Shown one piece after another: positions 56,944-64,000 of a stretch of 64,000 nt of DNA; positions within the stretch are counted from its first letter, which is position 1, and every line of letters begins with the position of its first letter. Source of the stretch: Pseudonocardia sp. DSM 110487 (GTDB lineage Bacteria > Actinomycetota > Actinomycetes > Mycobacteriales > Pseudonocardiaceae); assembly GCF_019468565.1 (NCBI RefSeq), contig NZ_CP080521.1, positions 8,618,001-8,682,000 on the forward strand, written 5' to 3'. The notes below the pieces were generated by a model. It was not told the DNA's origin. It did no database searches and saw nothing but the letters and a program-made list of their open reading frames with translations. Position numbers and translations under genes: made by a program.

Positions 56944-57031
56944 CCGATCCCGACGGCGCCCACGCGCTCGTGCCGCCGGGCAGAGCCAGCCCTGCTTGAC
57001 GCGCGGCCACGGCCGGGGGAAGGTGGCCCTC

Positions 57032-57109
57032 GTGGATCTCCGGACGGCCGAGCTGCTCAGGCGGCCGCTCTACGGGCAGTGCTACGACCGGGGCGACGCC
57101 GACTGGTAG
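57032..57109 (+). pseudogene. 25-codon gene remnant or mini-ORF
   Basis: GTG 57032 with GGGGGAAGG upstream opens 25 codons, 23 of 24 internal ones ending in G or C, ending at TAG (57107). The peptide ends ...LYGQCYDRGDADW. Reading past the TAG gives WERHAAHRP-like sequence of the same bias for a short way. It looks like the start of a lost gene; chance cannot be excluded. Confidence 0.25.
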
Positions 57110-57152
57110 GAGCGGCACGCCGCCCACCGTCCCGTCTTCCCGAGAGGTTTCC

Positions 57153-58178
57153 GTGTCCGCGTCCTCCGTGGCGGCGTTCGTCGCTGCCCTGCCCAAGGTC
57201 GAGCTCCACCTGCACCTGGTCGGCTCCGCCTCACTCGACACCGTGCTCGCCCTCGCCCGCCGCCACCCCGACGGCGGTGTCCCCACCGACCGCGACGAGC
57301 TGCGTCGCTTCTACGCCTTCACCGACTTCCCGCACTTCCTGACCGTCTACCACCGGGTGAACCTGCTGGTCACGACCGGCGCCGACATCGTCACCCTGCT
57401 CGAAGGGCTCGCGGCCGAGCTGGCACTCCGCAGCGCGCGCTACGCCGAGGTGCAGGTCACGCCCGTCCGCAACCGCATGGCCGGGATCAGCTACGCCGAC
57501 CTCGCGGCGGCGCTCGCGGACGGCCGCGCACTGGCCCGCGAACGGCACGGGGTGGAGCTGGGCTGGGTCTTCGACGCCGACGCCACGCTCGGCCCGGCCG
57601 GCGCGGAGGAGACGGTCGACTTCGCGGTCGGGTACCGGCCGGAGGGCACCGTCGGCATCGGTCTCGGCGGGCCGGAGGTGGGTGTGCGCAGGGCCGACTT
57701 CGCGCCCGCCTTCCGCCGTGCCGTCGCCGCCGGGCTGCACAGCGTGCCGCACGCGGGCGAGACCGTCGGCCCGGACGAGGTCTGGGCCGCGGTCACCGAG
57801 CTCGGCGCGGAGCGCATCGGGCACGGGATCGGCGCCGCCGGGGACCCGCGGCTGCTGGAGCACCTCGCCGAGCACGGGATCCCGCTCGAGGTCTGCCCGA
57901 TCTCCAACCTGCGCACGGGTGCGGTCAAGGACGTCGAGGCACACCCGCTCCCTGCGCTCGTCGCCGCGGGTGTGCCGGTCACCCTCGCCACGGACGACCC
58001 TGGCATGTTCCACACCGATCTCGACGCCGAATACCTGCTCTGCCACGAGGCGTTCGGCATGGGCATCGCCGAGCTCGCGGACATCGCCCGCACCGGGGCA
58101 CGCGCCGCCTTCTGCTCACCCGGACTCCGCGACGAGATCCTCGCGGAGATCGACCAGGTCGAGGCCGCCCACACATGA
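57153..58178 (+). CDS. add: Adenosine deaminase family protein
   Basis: 341 residues from GTG 57153 with GAGAGG upstream. Metal-binding HxH is in LPKVELHLHLVGSASLDTVL; SVPHAGETVGPDEVWAAV gives the third His and catalytic Glu context, RIGHGIGAAGDPRLLEHLAE the HGIG loop, LEVCPISNLRTGAV, and LATDDPGMFHTDLDAEYLL the DDP metal/catalytic Asp. The residue after the HxH (HLVGS rather than HLxGA/C) is slightly unusual, so an adenosine-like substrate such as aminodeoxyfutalosine is possible. Purine salvage is the default role. Confidence 0.88.
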   Translation: MSASSVAAFVAALPKVELHLHLVGSASLDTVLALARRHPDGGVPTDRDELRRFYAFTDFPHFLTVYHRVNLLVTTGADIVTLLEGLAAELALRSARYAEVQVTPVRNRMAGISYADLAAALADGRALARERHGVELGWVFDADATLGPAGAEETVDFAVGYRPEGTVGIGLGGPEVGVRRADFAPAFRRAVAAGLHSVPHAGETVGPDEVWAAVTELGAERIGHGIGAAGDPRLLEHLAEHGIPLEVCPISNLRTGAVKDVEAHPLPALVAAGVPVTLATDDPGMFHTDLDAEYLLCHEAFGMGIAELADIARTGARAAFCSPGLRDEILAEIDQVEAAHT

Positions 58179-58241
58179 TCGTTCCGAGATCGCGGTTCTC
58201 GCCCGCGCGAGGGCGCCGGTCTGCGATCTCGGAACGATCAT
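58175..58241. terminator. 19-bp perfect hairpin over the add stop codon
   Basis: atgatcgttccgagatcgc (58175-58193) and its exact complement (58223-58241) enclose a 29-nt loop with an inner cgccc/gggcg pairing. The add TGA lies inside the first arm. No U-tract. Confidence 0.75.
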
Positions 58242-58277
58242 CGGCACGTTGGAGCGCTTCGCCCCGGCCGCGAGCGG

Positions 58278-59255
58278 TCAGAAAAGGGCGCGGGCCAGGG
58301 CTCGGCGGGCGGAGCTGACGCGCGCGTCGTCGGCCGGGTACAGCTCGAAGAGGCTCACCAGGTGCTCGCGCACGCGATCGCGCTCATCGTCTGCCGTGCG
58401 CGCGACCGTGCCGATGAGACGGTTGAACGCCGCCTCGGCGCGGTCGCTCGCCACCTCGGCGTCGGCCGCGGCCAGCTGCGCGTCGACGTCGTCGGGCGCT
58501 GCGTCGGCGCGAGCGATGGCGGACGGGTCGGCCGACTCCGCCCTTGCGAGGAAGCGCACCTGCGAGAGCGCGGCCTTGGCCTGCTCGTTGGCCGGTTCGA
58601 CGGCGAGGATCTGCTCGTAGGCCGCTTCGGCCGCGGCGTAGTCGCCGCGTTCGAGGGCGTCCTCGGCCGCGGTGAACCGCGGGTCCTCCGGCTCCTCGGC
58701 GGGCGCGCCGTTCGCCGCACCTGCCTCGGCCTGCGCGATGGCCGGCATCCGCTCGCGCAGCGCGTCGAGGAGGGCGCCGATCCACTGCTTGACCTGCGGC
58801 TCGGGGAGCGCACCCGTGAAGGCGTCCACCGGCTGCCCGCCCGCGACGGCAACCACCATCGGGATGGACTGCACGCCGAAGGCCTGCGCGATCCGCGGGT
58901 TGGCGTCGACGTCGACCTTGGCGAGGATCCAGGCCCCGTTACCGGCCTCCGCGAGGCGCTCGAGCACCGGCGAGAGCTGCTTGCAGGGGCCGCACCACTC
59001 GGCCCATAGATCGACGACGACGGGGACCTGCATGGAGCGCTCCAGCACGTCGGTCTGGAAGCTCTGCTCCCCGACGTCGACGACGAACTGACTCGCGCCG
59101 CCGTCGCCGTCGGACCGCGGCGGGGCCGCCTTCTGGCGGGCGGCCGCGTCGGAGCGGGCTTTCAGCGCGGATAGATCCACGGCACCGGCCATTGCGCGCG
59201 ACAACGCGGCCGTCTGTGCCGCCTGACGGGGATCGGGTCGAGACACGCCACTCAT
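58278..59255 (-). CDS. CnoX/YbbN-like thioredoxin with TPR tail
   Basis: 325 residues from ATG 59253-59255. Residues about 65-170 are a thioredoxin domain with the full WAEWCGPCKQL active site; residues 200-325 are TPR-like helices (TAAEDALERGDYAAAEAAYE, VASDRAEAAFNRLIGTVART). This is the YbbN/CnoX architecture, a holdase and redox chaperone delivering clients to GroEL/DnaK. A comparable gene (Rv1324) lies near glgB-glgE in M. tuberculosis, which supports conserved order. Confidence 0.92.
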   Translation of the reverse strand: MSGVSRPDPRQAAQTAALSRAMAGAVDLSALKARSDAAARQKAAPPRSDGDGGASQFVVDVGEQSFQTDVLERSMQVPVVVDLWAEWCGPCKQLSPVLERLAEAGNGAWILAKVDVDANPRIAQAFGVQSIPMVVAVAGGQPVDAFTGALPEPQVKQWIGALLDALRERMPAIAQAEAGAANGAPAEEPEDPRFTAAEDALERGDYAAAEAAYEQILAVEPANEQAKAALSQVRFLARAESADPSAIARADAAPDDVDAQLAAADAEVASDRAEAAFNRLIGTVARTADDERDRVREHLVSLFELYPADDARVSSARRALARALF

Positions 59256-59506
59256 CCTGCCACCGGCCATGGGAACCGCGCGCGGCCGCCGAACATCCGC
59301 CGAACGGGGCCGGATTCTCGGGAACTCGTCACGACGCGTGGCCACGGCGCGCAATACATCGATCGCGCTCCGCCACCGATCACCAGACCGGGCGAGCACC
59401 AGACCAGCCCGCCACTCGTTGAGCATGTGTGAGTGATCAGATGGTCGCTCTGCGTAGACATCCGCTCGGCCGCACCCCGCGGCTTCCCTCACTCGAAGGA
59501 ACCTGC
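59256..59506. other. Non-coding gap between divergent genes
   Basis: 251 bp between the thioredoxin start and the membrane protein start. No convincing gene or strong hairpin is seen; promoters for both directions are expected. Confidence 0.4.
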
Positions 59507-59800
59507 ATGAGCACGGAGAACACCGTCGCCGACCGCCTGCTCGAGGACGCCCGCAAGAAGACCGCCAAGAGCGAGAGCCCGGTGCTGGGCAAGGTGGCCC
59601 TGATCGTGGGTGCGATCGCACTGCTCGTCAGCCCGATCTCGATCGTCGGCTGGATCGTCGGCGCCGGGGCCATCGGCCTCGGCGCCGCCGCGGTCCGCCG
59701 CCCCGCCGCCGCCAAGCAGGCGAAGATCGCGATGGCGCTCGGCGGCGCGGCGATCCTGATCGGCGTCTTCTTCTTCACCCTGAACGTCGCCATGGGCTGA
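59507..59800 (+). CDS. Small membrane protein, 97 aa
   Basis: ATG 59507 follows GAAGGA at normal spacing. The N-terminal 25 residues are charged (STENTVADRLLEDARKKTAK), then two or three hydrophobic helices follow: GKVALIVGAIALLVSPISIVGW, IVGAGAIGLGAAAV and MALGGAAILIGVFFFTLNVA. No family with known function is recognised. A strong hairpin ends it. Confidence 0.78.
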   Translation: MSTENTVADRLLEDARKKTAKSESPVLGKVALIVGAIALLVSPISIVGWIVGAGAIGLGAAAVRRPAAAKQAKIAMALGGAAILIGVFFFTLNVAMG

Positions 59801-59811
59801 CGTCTGCACGC

Positions 59812-59844
59812 GAGAGGGCCGCACGGTGACCGTGCGGCCCTCTC
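59812..59844. terminator. 15-bp terminator hairpin
   Basis: gagagggccgcacgg and its perfect complement flank a 3-nt loop (tga). It lies between convergent stops (59800 and 59861) and serves both. Confidence 0.85.
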
Positions 59845-59860
59845 CGGTGTCCCCGCTCTC

Positions 59861-60163
59861 TCAGTTCTCCTCGAGGGCGGCCTCGACCCGTTCCACCTTC
59901 GACCGGAGCTGACCGGTGTGACCGGGCCGGATGTCGGCCTTGAGCACCAGGCTCACCCGAGGCGCGTGGGCCTGCACCGCCTCGACCGCGCGCTTGATCA
60001 CCGCCATCCCCTCGTCCCACGTCTCCGCCTCGATCGTGGTGAACATCGAGGTGGTCTCGTTGGGCAGGCCCGACTCCCGGACCACGCGGACGGCGTCGGC
60101 GACCGCCGCGCTCACACTGTCGCCGGGCGTACCTGCCGGCGCGATGCTGAAGGCGAAGAGCAT
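59861..60163 (-). CDS. MTH1187-family thiamine-binding protein
   Basis: 100 residues from ATG 60161-60163 (MLFAFSIAPAGTPGDSVSAA). The pattern with SVSAAVADAVRVVRESGLPN, TTIEAETWDEGMAVIKRAVE and PRVSLVLKADIRPGHTGQLR is the DUF77/YkoF-like ferredoxin-fold family, members of which bind thiamine or HMP in the cytoplasm. No thiamine genes lie nearby, so its role is unassigned. Confidence 0.9.
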   Translation of the reverse strand: MLFAFSIAPAGTPGDSVSAAVADAVRVVRESGLPNETTSMFTTIEAETWDEGMAVIKRAVEAVQAHAPRVSLVLKADIRPGHTGQLRSKVERVEAALEEN

Positions 60164-60262
60164 GGGGCCACACTGCCCCAGCCGCCCCTGCGGCCGCGAC
60201 CCGGAGAACCGCGACTCGATCCCGTACCAGATGACGATCCGAGCTCGTGACAGCAACACTGC

Positions 60263-60268
60263 TAACGT
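60263..60268 (+). promoter_or_regulatory. -10 box TAACGT for MarR gene
   Basis: TAACGT ends 8 nt before the ATG at 60277; agca-acac-tgct (60253-60264) overlaps it as a short inverted repeat suited to MarR autoregulation. Confidence 0.4.
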
Positions 60269-60276
60269 CGCGAGCC

Positions 60277-60804
60277 ATGGCCAGTCGGCAGCCGCTGCCC
60301 TTCGACCCGATCCTGCGCGCCGCCGAGCTGTGGGACGAGCGGATCGGCCCGGCCCGCACCATGGCCGCGGTGACCAGCGTGATGCGGGTGCAGCAGATCC
60401 TCCTCTCCGCAGTGGACGGGGCCCTGCGGCCGCACGGACTGACCTTCGCCCGTTACGAGGCGCTCGTGCTGCTCACCTTCTCCCGCACCGGACGGCTCCC
60501 CATGCGCGTGATGGGCGAGCGGCTCCAACTGCACCCCACCAGCGTGACCAACATCGTCGACCGGCTGCAGGCCGACGGCCTCGTGCGCCGCATCCCGCAC
60601 CCCACCGACCGGCGCGCCACCCTCGTGGAGATCACCGATGCCGGCTCCTCGCTCCGGGAAGCGGCCACCAAGTCGGTGACCGCCATCGACTTCGGACTGA
60701 GCGGCCTCACCCCCGACGAGGAGTCCCAGCTCACCACGCTGCTGGGGCGGGTGCGCCGGGCGGCGGGCGACTTCGAGGAGCGCGACGAGCAAGCCCGCAG
60801 CTGA
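60277..60804 (+). CDS. MarR family regulator
   Basis: 175 residues from ATG 60277. Winged helix: LTFARYEALVLLTFSRTGRL, PMRVMGERLQLHPTSVTNIVD, RLQADGLVRRIPHPTDRRAT. The N-terminal helix contains AAELWDERIGPARTMAAVTS, a form often encoded near meaB and propionate/methylmalonyl-CoA genes in actinomycetes; meaB lies 2.5 kb downstream on the other strand, so a link is possible. Confidence 0.9.
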   Translation: MASRQPLPFDPILRAAELWDERIGPARTMAAVTSVMRVQQILLSAVDGALRPHGLTFARYEALVLLTFSRTGRLPMRVMGERLQLHPTSVTNIVDRLQADGLVRRIPHPTDRRATLVEITDAGSSLREAATKSVTAIDFGLSGLTPDEESQLTTLLGRVRRAAGDFEERDEQARS

Positions 60805-60850
60805 CGCCGCCACACCGGCCGCCGTCATGTACCGAGCCGGCCGGATGCGC

Positions 60851-61096
60851 TCAGCCCCGCTCCACGTCGCTCCCTCCTTCGCTGCCGGGCGGCGGTGCCG
60901 GGTGCCCAGCGCCACCCGGCCACGAGCGCATGGCCGCGCGTCGCGACCGGCTCCGCCTCCTCCCCGATCCGGGGCGGTTGCCCGCACGGGCAGGCCTCTC
61001 CGCTCGCCTGCGCCGCCGCCTGCCGGCGCAGTAGCCACCGATCGCGCCACCGGCCGACCCGGCCAGCGCCCACGCCGAACACGTCGTGAGATCCAT
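60851..61096 (-). CDS. Possible small arginine-rich protein, 81 aa
   Basis: ATG 61094-61096 is preceded by GAGAGGGGGG. The N terminus TTCSAWALAGSAGGAIGGYCAG could be a glycine-rich membrane helix; the remainder is arginine-rich and low in complexity (GRRRRRRAERPARAG). No homologue is recalled. It fills the 395-bp gap 60805-61199, which otherwise carries only a promoter for the next gene. Confidence 0.35.
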   Translation of the reverse strand: MDLTTCSAWALAGSAGGAIGGYCAGRRRRRRAERPARAGNRPGSGRRRSRSRRAAMRSWPGGAGHPAPPPGSEGGSDVERG

Positions 61097-61141
61097 GACG
61101 CCCCCCTCTCCAGGCGTTACCGCGCTGTTGCGGCAACCCCG

Positions 61142-61170
61142 TTGACACTAGGTCGCATCCCCGACATCCT
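61142..61170 (+). promoter_or_regulatory. Sigma-A-like promoter
   Basis: A perfect TTGACA (61142-61147) is followed after 17 nt by CATCCT (61165-61170), about 30 nt before the ATG at 61200. Confidence 0.4.
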
Positions 61171-61199
61171 GGAATCGCGACGGACGGGACCGCGGGGGG

Positions 61200-62105
61200 A
61201 TGAGGTTGAAGGGTCGACTGATGCTGCTGGCCACGGTGATCGTGGCGATCGCGGTCACGGTGGCCACCACGGCGGTGCTCCTGCTCGTCGAGCCCATGGC
61301 GCCGCGGTCGGAGGCCGTTCGCACGGGCGCGCTGAGCGGAGGCGCGGTGGTCGCGCTCTACGCTCTGTGGCTCAACGACCGCAGGCGCCGGATCGAGGAG
61401 GACCGCCACGAGCTGGAGGGCGTCAAGGTCGCCGACGAACGTTTCGCGCGGTCCGTCGAACTGCTCGGCAACGAGGCCGACCAGGTGCGGGTCGGCGCGC
61501 TGCATTCCCTCGCATGGCTCGCGGGCTCCACTCCGCGCTACAAGCAGACGGTGCTCGACGTCCTGTGCGCCTACCTGCGCCGACCGTTCGACCACCCGGA
61601 GTTGCGCGACGAGCCCGACGGCGCCGCCGAGGAGAGCGATCCGGAGGCCGACCGCGAACGGGAGGTCCGACTCACTGCCCAACGGCTGATCACCGACGTG
61701 CTCCCGTGGGGCGCCGACACCGACCCGCGCATCTATGACCTCGACCTCTCCGGGGCGCGCCTCGAGCACTTCCGGCTGGAAGGCAGGCGGATCGGGCGCC
61801 TCATCGCTCGCCGCGCCCGCTTTCACGGCATCACGCGGCTCGCTCAGCTGGAGGCCGCCAAGCCCGTGCTGTTCACCGGTGCGTCCTTCAAGGGGCGCCT
61901 CGATCTGCGCGAGGCGCGGCTCAACGGAGGGGTCTCCTTCGAGCGCGTTCAGTTCACAGGCGACGTGTTGCTCGACGGCACCGCCGTCTCCACGTTCCTC
62001 GACATCAGCACCGCCGCGCCGGCGGGTCAGCAGGGCGCGCTGGTCGTCAGCCCGCAAACCCGCATCGACGGCACCGCCGAGGGATGGGCGCTCGCCGCCC
62101 CATGA
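61200..62105 (+). CDS. Membrane protein with pentapeptide-like repeats
   Basis: 301 residues from ATG 61200; ATG 61221 has the better ribosome binding site (GAAGGG) and would remove seven residues. Two transmembrane helices (LATVIVAIAVTVATTAVLLLV, TGALSGGAVVALYALWL), a basic helix, then the block FARSVELLGNEADQVRVGAL with TVLDVLCAYLRRPF known from many actinobacterial pentapeptide proteins, and a C-terminal region with A(x)LxL-like repeats (ARLEHFRLEG, ASFKGRLDLREARLNGGVSF). Function unknown. Its stop overlaps the XRE gene as ATGA. Confidence 0.8.
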   Translation: MRLKGRLMLLATVIVAIAVTVATTAVLLLVEPMAPRSEAVRTGALSGGAVVALYALWLNDRRRRIEEDRHELEGVKVADERFARSVELLGNEADQVRVGALHSLAWLAGSTPRYKQTVLDVLCAYLRRPFDHPELRDEPDGAAEESDPEADREREVRLTAQRLITDVLPWGADTDPRIYDLDLSGARLEHFRLEGRRIGRLIARRARFHGITRLAQLEAAKPVLFTGASFKGRLDLREARLNGGVSFERVQFTGDVLLDGTAVSTFLDISTAAPAGQQGALVVSPQTRIDGTAEGWALAAP

Positions 62106-63229
62106 CCGGACGCATCGGGGCGGGTGGGCTGAGAGCGGCGCGCGCGGAGCGCGGCTGGTCGCAGTCGCAGGCCGCGCGCGAGCTGGTCACACTCGCCCGG
62201 TCGAGCGGCGCCCCTGTGGCGGGAGCCGCGAGCCTCAAGACCCTGCTCTCCCGATGGGAGAACGGCCACGCGGTGCCCGAGCCGCAGTACCGAGCCCTGC
62301 TCGGAGAGCTGTACGGCCGCACGCCTGCCGAGCTCGGCATCGCGGCTCCTCCGGCCGATCCGGCGGCAGCCGGTGCACCGGCCCGGTTCAGGGCCGCACT
62401 CGCCGCGGCCGCGGCGCTCGACGAAGCCGCGCTGGCTCTGTGGCGCGAGCAGCTCGACGTCGCCACGCGGCTCGACGACGAGCTCGGGGCCACCGGAGCG
62501 GGCGAGCTCGTCCGAGCTCTCGTCGAGCGGCTGGACGAGACCGGCCGTCACACGCTCGCCCCATCCCGGCGCGCGGCGGTGGCCACCGTGCTGGCCCCGG
62601 CCGCGATCCTCGCCGGAGGGCAGGAGCTCGATCGCGGCCGGCCGGACATCGCGTGGCAGCGGTACGACCTCGCGCGCACGGCAGCCGCCGAAGCCGACCT
62701 GCCCGACGCAGCTGCCGACGTCGTCGCCGGCCAGGCCACCGTCCTGATCGATGTCGGCGAAGCCGCGGCCGCGATCTCGCTGCTCGACGCGGTGGAGCCG
62801 GCGCTGCCCCGCACCGCACGTCCCCGGGTGGCGGGGGCCCGTGCCGGAGCCGCGGCAGCGCTGGGCGACGCCACCGCCGCGCGCCGCGCCATCTCGGCCG
62901 TGAGCAGGCGGCTGCCGGCCGACACCGTGGAGCCGGCCGTCGCGGTCGAGCTCGCCGACCTCGACCGTTGGCACGGCCACGCGCTCACCGTCCTCGGTGA
63001 TCCCGCGGCGGCCCACCCGCTGCGGCGTGCCCTCACCGCTCCGCCCCGCTCGGCCCGCCATCGCGCCGCTGTGCACGCCGACCTCGCGCTCACGCTGGCC
63101 GTCGAGCACCCCGACGACGCGGCCGCCCACGCCCGCGCCGCCCACGCGCTCGCCGAGCGCATCGGCTCGACCCGTACGCAGGAACGCCTGGCGGCCCTGC
63201 GCCCATCGGCTACTCCCCACGCACCCTGA
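62102..63229 (+). CDS. XRE-family regulator with TPR-like region
   Basis: 375 residues from ATG 62102. The helix-turn-helix spans residues 5-70 (LRAARAERGWSQSQAARELV, SLKTLLSRWENGHAVPEPQY, LLGELYGRTPAELGI). Residues 90-375 are alpha-helical repeats (RYDLARTAAAEADLPDAAAD, AAAISLLDAVEPALPRTARP, ARAAHALAERIGSTRT), like the TPR tails of actinobacterial XRE proteins that sense peptides or partner proteins. Translation is coupled to the membrane pentapeptide protein, suggesting the two act together. Confidence 0.87.
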   Translation: MTGRIGAGGLRAARAERGWSQSQAARELVTLARSSGAPVAGAASLKTLLSRWENGHAVPEPQYRALLGELYGRTPAELGIAAPPADPAAAGAPARFRAALAAAAALDEAALALWREQLDVATRLDDELGATGAGELVRALVERLDETGRHTLAPSRRAAVATVLAPAAILAGGQELDRGRPDIAWQRYDLARTAAAEADLPDAAADVVAGQATVLIDVGEAAAAISLLDAVEPALPRTARPRVAGARAGAAAALGDATAARRAISAVSRRLPADTVEPAVAVELADLDRWHGHALTVLGDPAAAHPLRRALTAPPRSARHRAAVHADLALTLAVEHPDDAAAHARAAHALAERIGSTRTQERLAALRPSATPHAP

Positions 63230-63309
63230 ACCCGGCCCACGCAGCCCATGCGCCCGATCGAGCGGTAGCGCACGCTGGAACGGGGTGCGTGAGCGGCGCC
63301 GCCAGTGCC

Positions 63310-64000
63310 CTACAGCGCGCGCCCACCCAGCCGGGCCGTCAGCTCGTCCGCCGCCCCGTACGGGTCGATCTCGCCGGCGAGCACCCGCTCGGCGAGCTGC
63401 GTCAGCCCGACCGCACCACGGAGGTCGCCGATCCGGTTCCGGTGCTGTTCGAGCGCGATCGCCTCGATCTCGGCCTCCGCCCGCGCCCGCCTGCGACGGG
63501 CCCGTTCCCCGCCGCGGTCGAGCCAGTCCCGGTGCGCGTCGAGCGCGGCCACGAGCTCGTCCACGCCCTCGGCGCGGGCGGCCACGGTGCGCACCACGGG
63601 CGGGCGCCACGCGTCCTCGGCACCCCGCTCCCCGAAGGCGAGCATCTGCCGCAGGTCGCGAACGGTCTGGGCGGCGCCGTCCCGATCGGCCTTGTTCACC
63701 GCGAACACATCGGCGATCTCGAGGATCCCGGCCTTCGCGGCCTGCACGCCGTCGCCCATCCCCGGTGCGAGCAGCACGACGGTGGTGTCGGCGAGGGCCA
63801 CCACCTCCACCTCGGACTGGCCCACTCCCACCGTCTCGACGAGCACCACGTCGCACCCGGCCGCGTCGAGCACGCGCAGCGCCTGCGGGGTGGCCCATGC
63901 GAGCCCGCCGAGGTGGCCGCGGGTGGCCATCGAACGGATGAACACCCCGTCGTCGGCGGCGTGCTCGCCCATCCGCACGCGATCACCGAGCAGCGCGCCG
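63310..64000 (-). CDS. meaB: MeaB/ArgK-type G3E-like GTPase (5' end beyond window)
   Basis: The C-terminal 230 residues are present. LLGDRVRMGEHAADDGVFIRSMATRGHLGG is the switch region of the methylmalonyl-CoA-mutase chaperone; VVLVETVGVGQSEVEVVALA is Walker B/switch II, IADVFAVNKADRDGA the NKxD guanine motif, and the C-terminal dimerisation arm includes AEAEIEAIALEQHRNRIGDL. MeaB protects and reloads adenosylcobalamin-dependent mutase. The Walker A end lies beyond the right edge. The 80 bp before it (63230-63309) are non-coding. Confidence 0.95.
   Translation of the reverse strand, partial: GALLGDRVRMGEHAADDGVFIRSMATRGHLGGLAWATPQALRVLDAAGCDVVLVETVGVGQSEVEVVALADTTVVLLAPGMGDGVQAAKAGILEIADVFAVNKADRDGAAQTVRDLRQMLAFGERGAEDAWRPPVVRTVAARAEGVDELVAALDAHRDWLDRGGERARRRRARAEAEIEAIALEQHRNRIGDLRGAVGLTQLAERVLAGEIDPYGAADELTARLGGRAL

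Noticed and set aside
57032..57109. A complete small gene
   Set aside because: Only 25 codons and no recognisable family; listed as a low-confidence remnant only.
1..64000. tRNA, rRNA, replication origin, integrase or attachment sites
   Set aside because: Looked for cloverleaf-like and rRNA-like stretches and recombinase motifs while reading; none was found.

Overview
The window is very GC-rich (strong G/C preference at third codon positions, GTG starts, four-base ATGA/GTGA gene overlaps) and reads as the chromosome of an actinomycete. Gene content (mycobacterial-type etfBA and methylglucose-polysaccharide genes, the GlgE pathway, mycothiol-era regulators, several ECF sigma factors with SnoaL-like tails) fits the Pseudonocardiaceae, probably a Pseudonocardia relative; this is an inference from content, not a database result. 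No rRNA, tRNA, transposase, integrase, prophage or CRISPR array was seen.

Layout. 0-2.3 kb: an OlsB-like acyltransferase (cut by the left edge) and etfB-etfA with a terminator. 2.4-4.2 kb: small proteins, a methyltransferase and a YnfA-like membrane protein. 4.2-8.9 kb: a methyltransferase, a GH57 branching enzyme, a GT4 glucosyltransferase, a 52-residue protein and a hexapeptide acyltransferase, in an order resembling the M. tuberculosis Rv3030-Rv3034c region linked to methylglucose lipopolysaccharide. 9-10.8 kb: ribokinase and nucleoside hydrolase. 10.8-13.4 kb: a MacS-like sensor kinase, its response regulator and a second LuxR protein whose receiver has lost its acidic pocket. 13.4-19.2 kb: methyltransferase, a four-gene overlapping operon (PPOX oxidoreductase, two alpha/beta hydrolases, enoyl-CoA hydratase) divergent from an HxlR-SCP2 regulator, and an ABC ATPase. 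19.2-23.3 kb: glgX, an APC permease and a degenerate arsenate-reductase-like protein. 23.3-27.3 kb: a dispersed repeat, a fluoride riboswitch with two crcB genes and a universal stress protein, an ECF sigma factor, a degenerate SDR and an FmdB-like zinc ribbon. 27.3-31.9 kb: an exporter / PEP-dependent phosphotransferase / TetR operon with a palindromic operator.

31.9-52.8 kb carries the alpha-glucan (GlgE) pathway broken into blocks: glgP; then a 5.7-kb accessory block (Rrf2 regulator, two MFS transporters, SRPBCC protein, ECF41 sigma factor, PPOX protein); glgE; then an NmrA/HxlR pair, an inverted second copy of the dispersed repeat and a tandem-domain protein; treS-mak; a second SigG-like sigma factor and a metallopeptidase; and glgB with a long disordered tail. 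TreS and Mak turn trehalose into maltose-1-phosphate, GlgE extends glucan from it, GlgB branches, and GlgP/GlgX mobilise the product. 52.8-64 kb: a GT87-like membrane glycosyltransferase, a zinc lipoprotein, a TetR/SDR pair, adenosine deaminase, a CnoX/YbbN-like thioredoxin, small membrane and thiamine-binding proteins, a MarR regulator, a pentapeptide-like membrane protein coupled to an XRE-TPR regulator, and meaB (cut by the right edge).

The most distinctive signals are non-coding: face-to-face overlapping ECF41-type promoters between the SRPBCC and sigma genes; two inverted copies of a structured 0.3-kb repeat, each abutting a gene's 3' end; long hairpins built across stop codons; and a series of TANNNT boxes placed 6-8 nt before start codons, which suggests widespread leaderless transcription.
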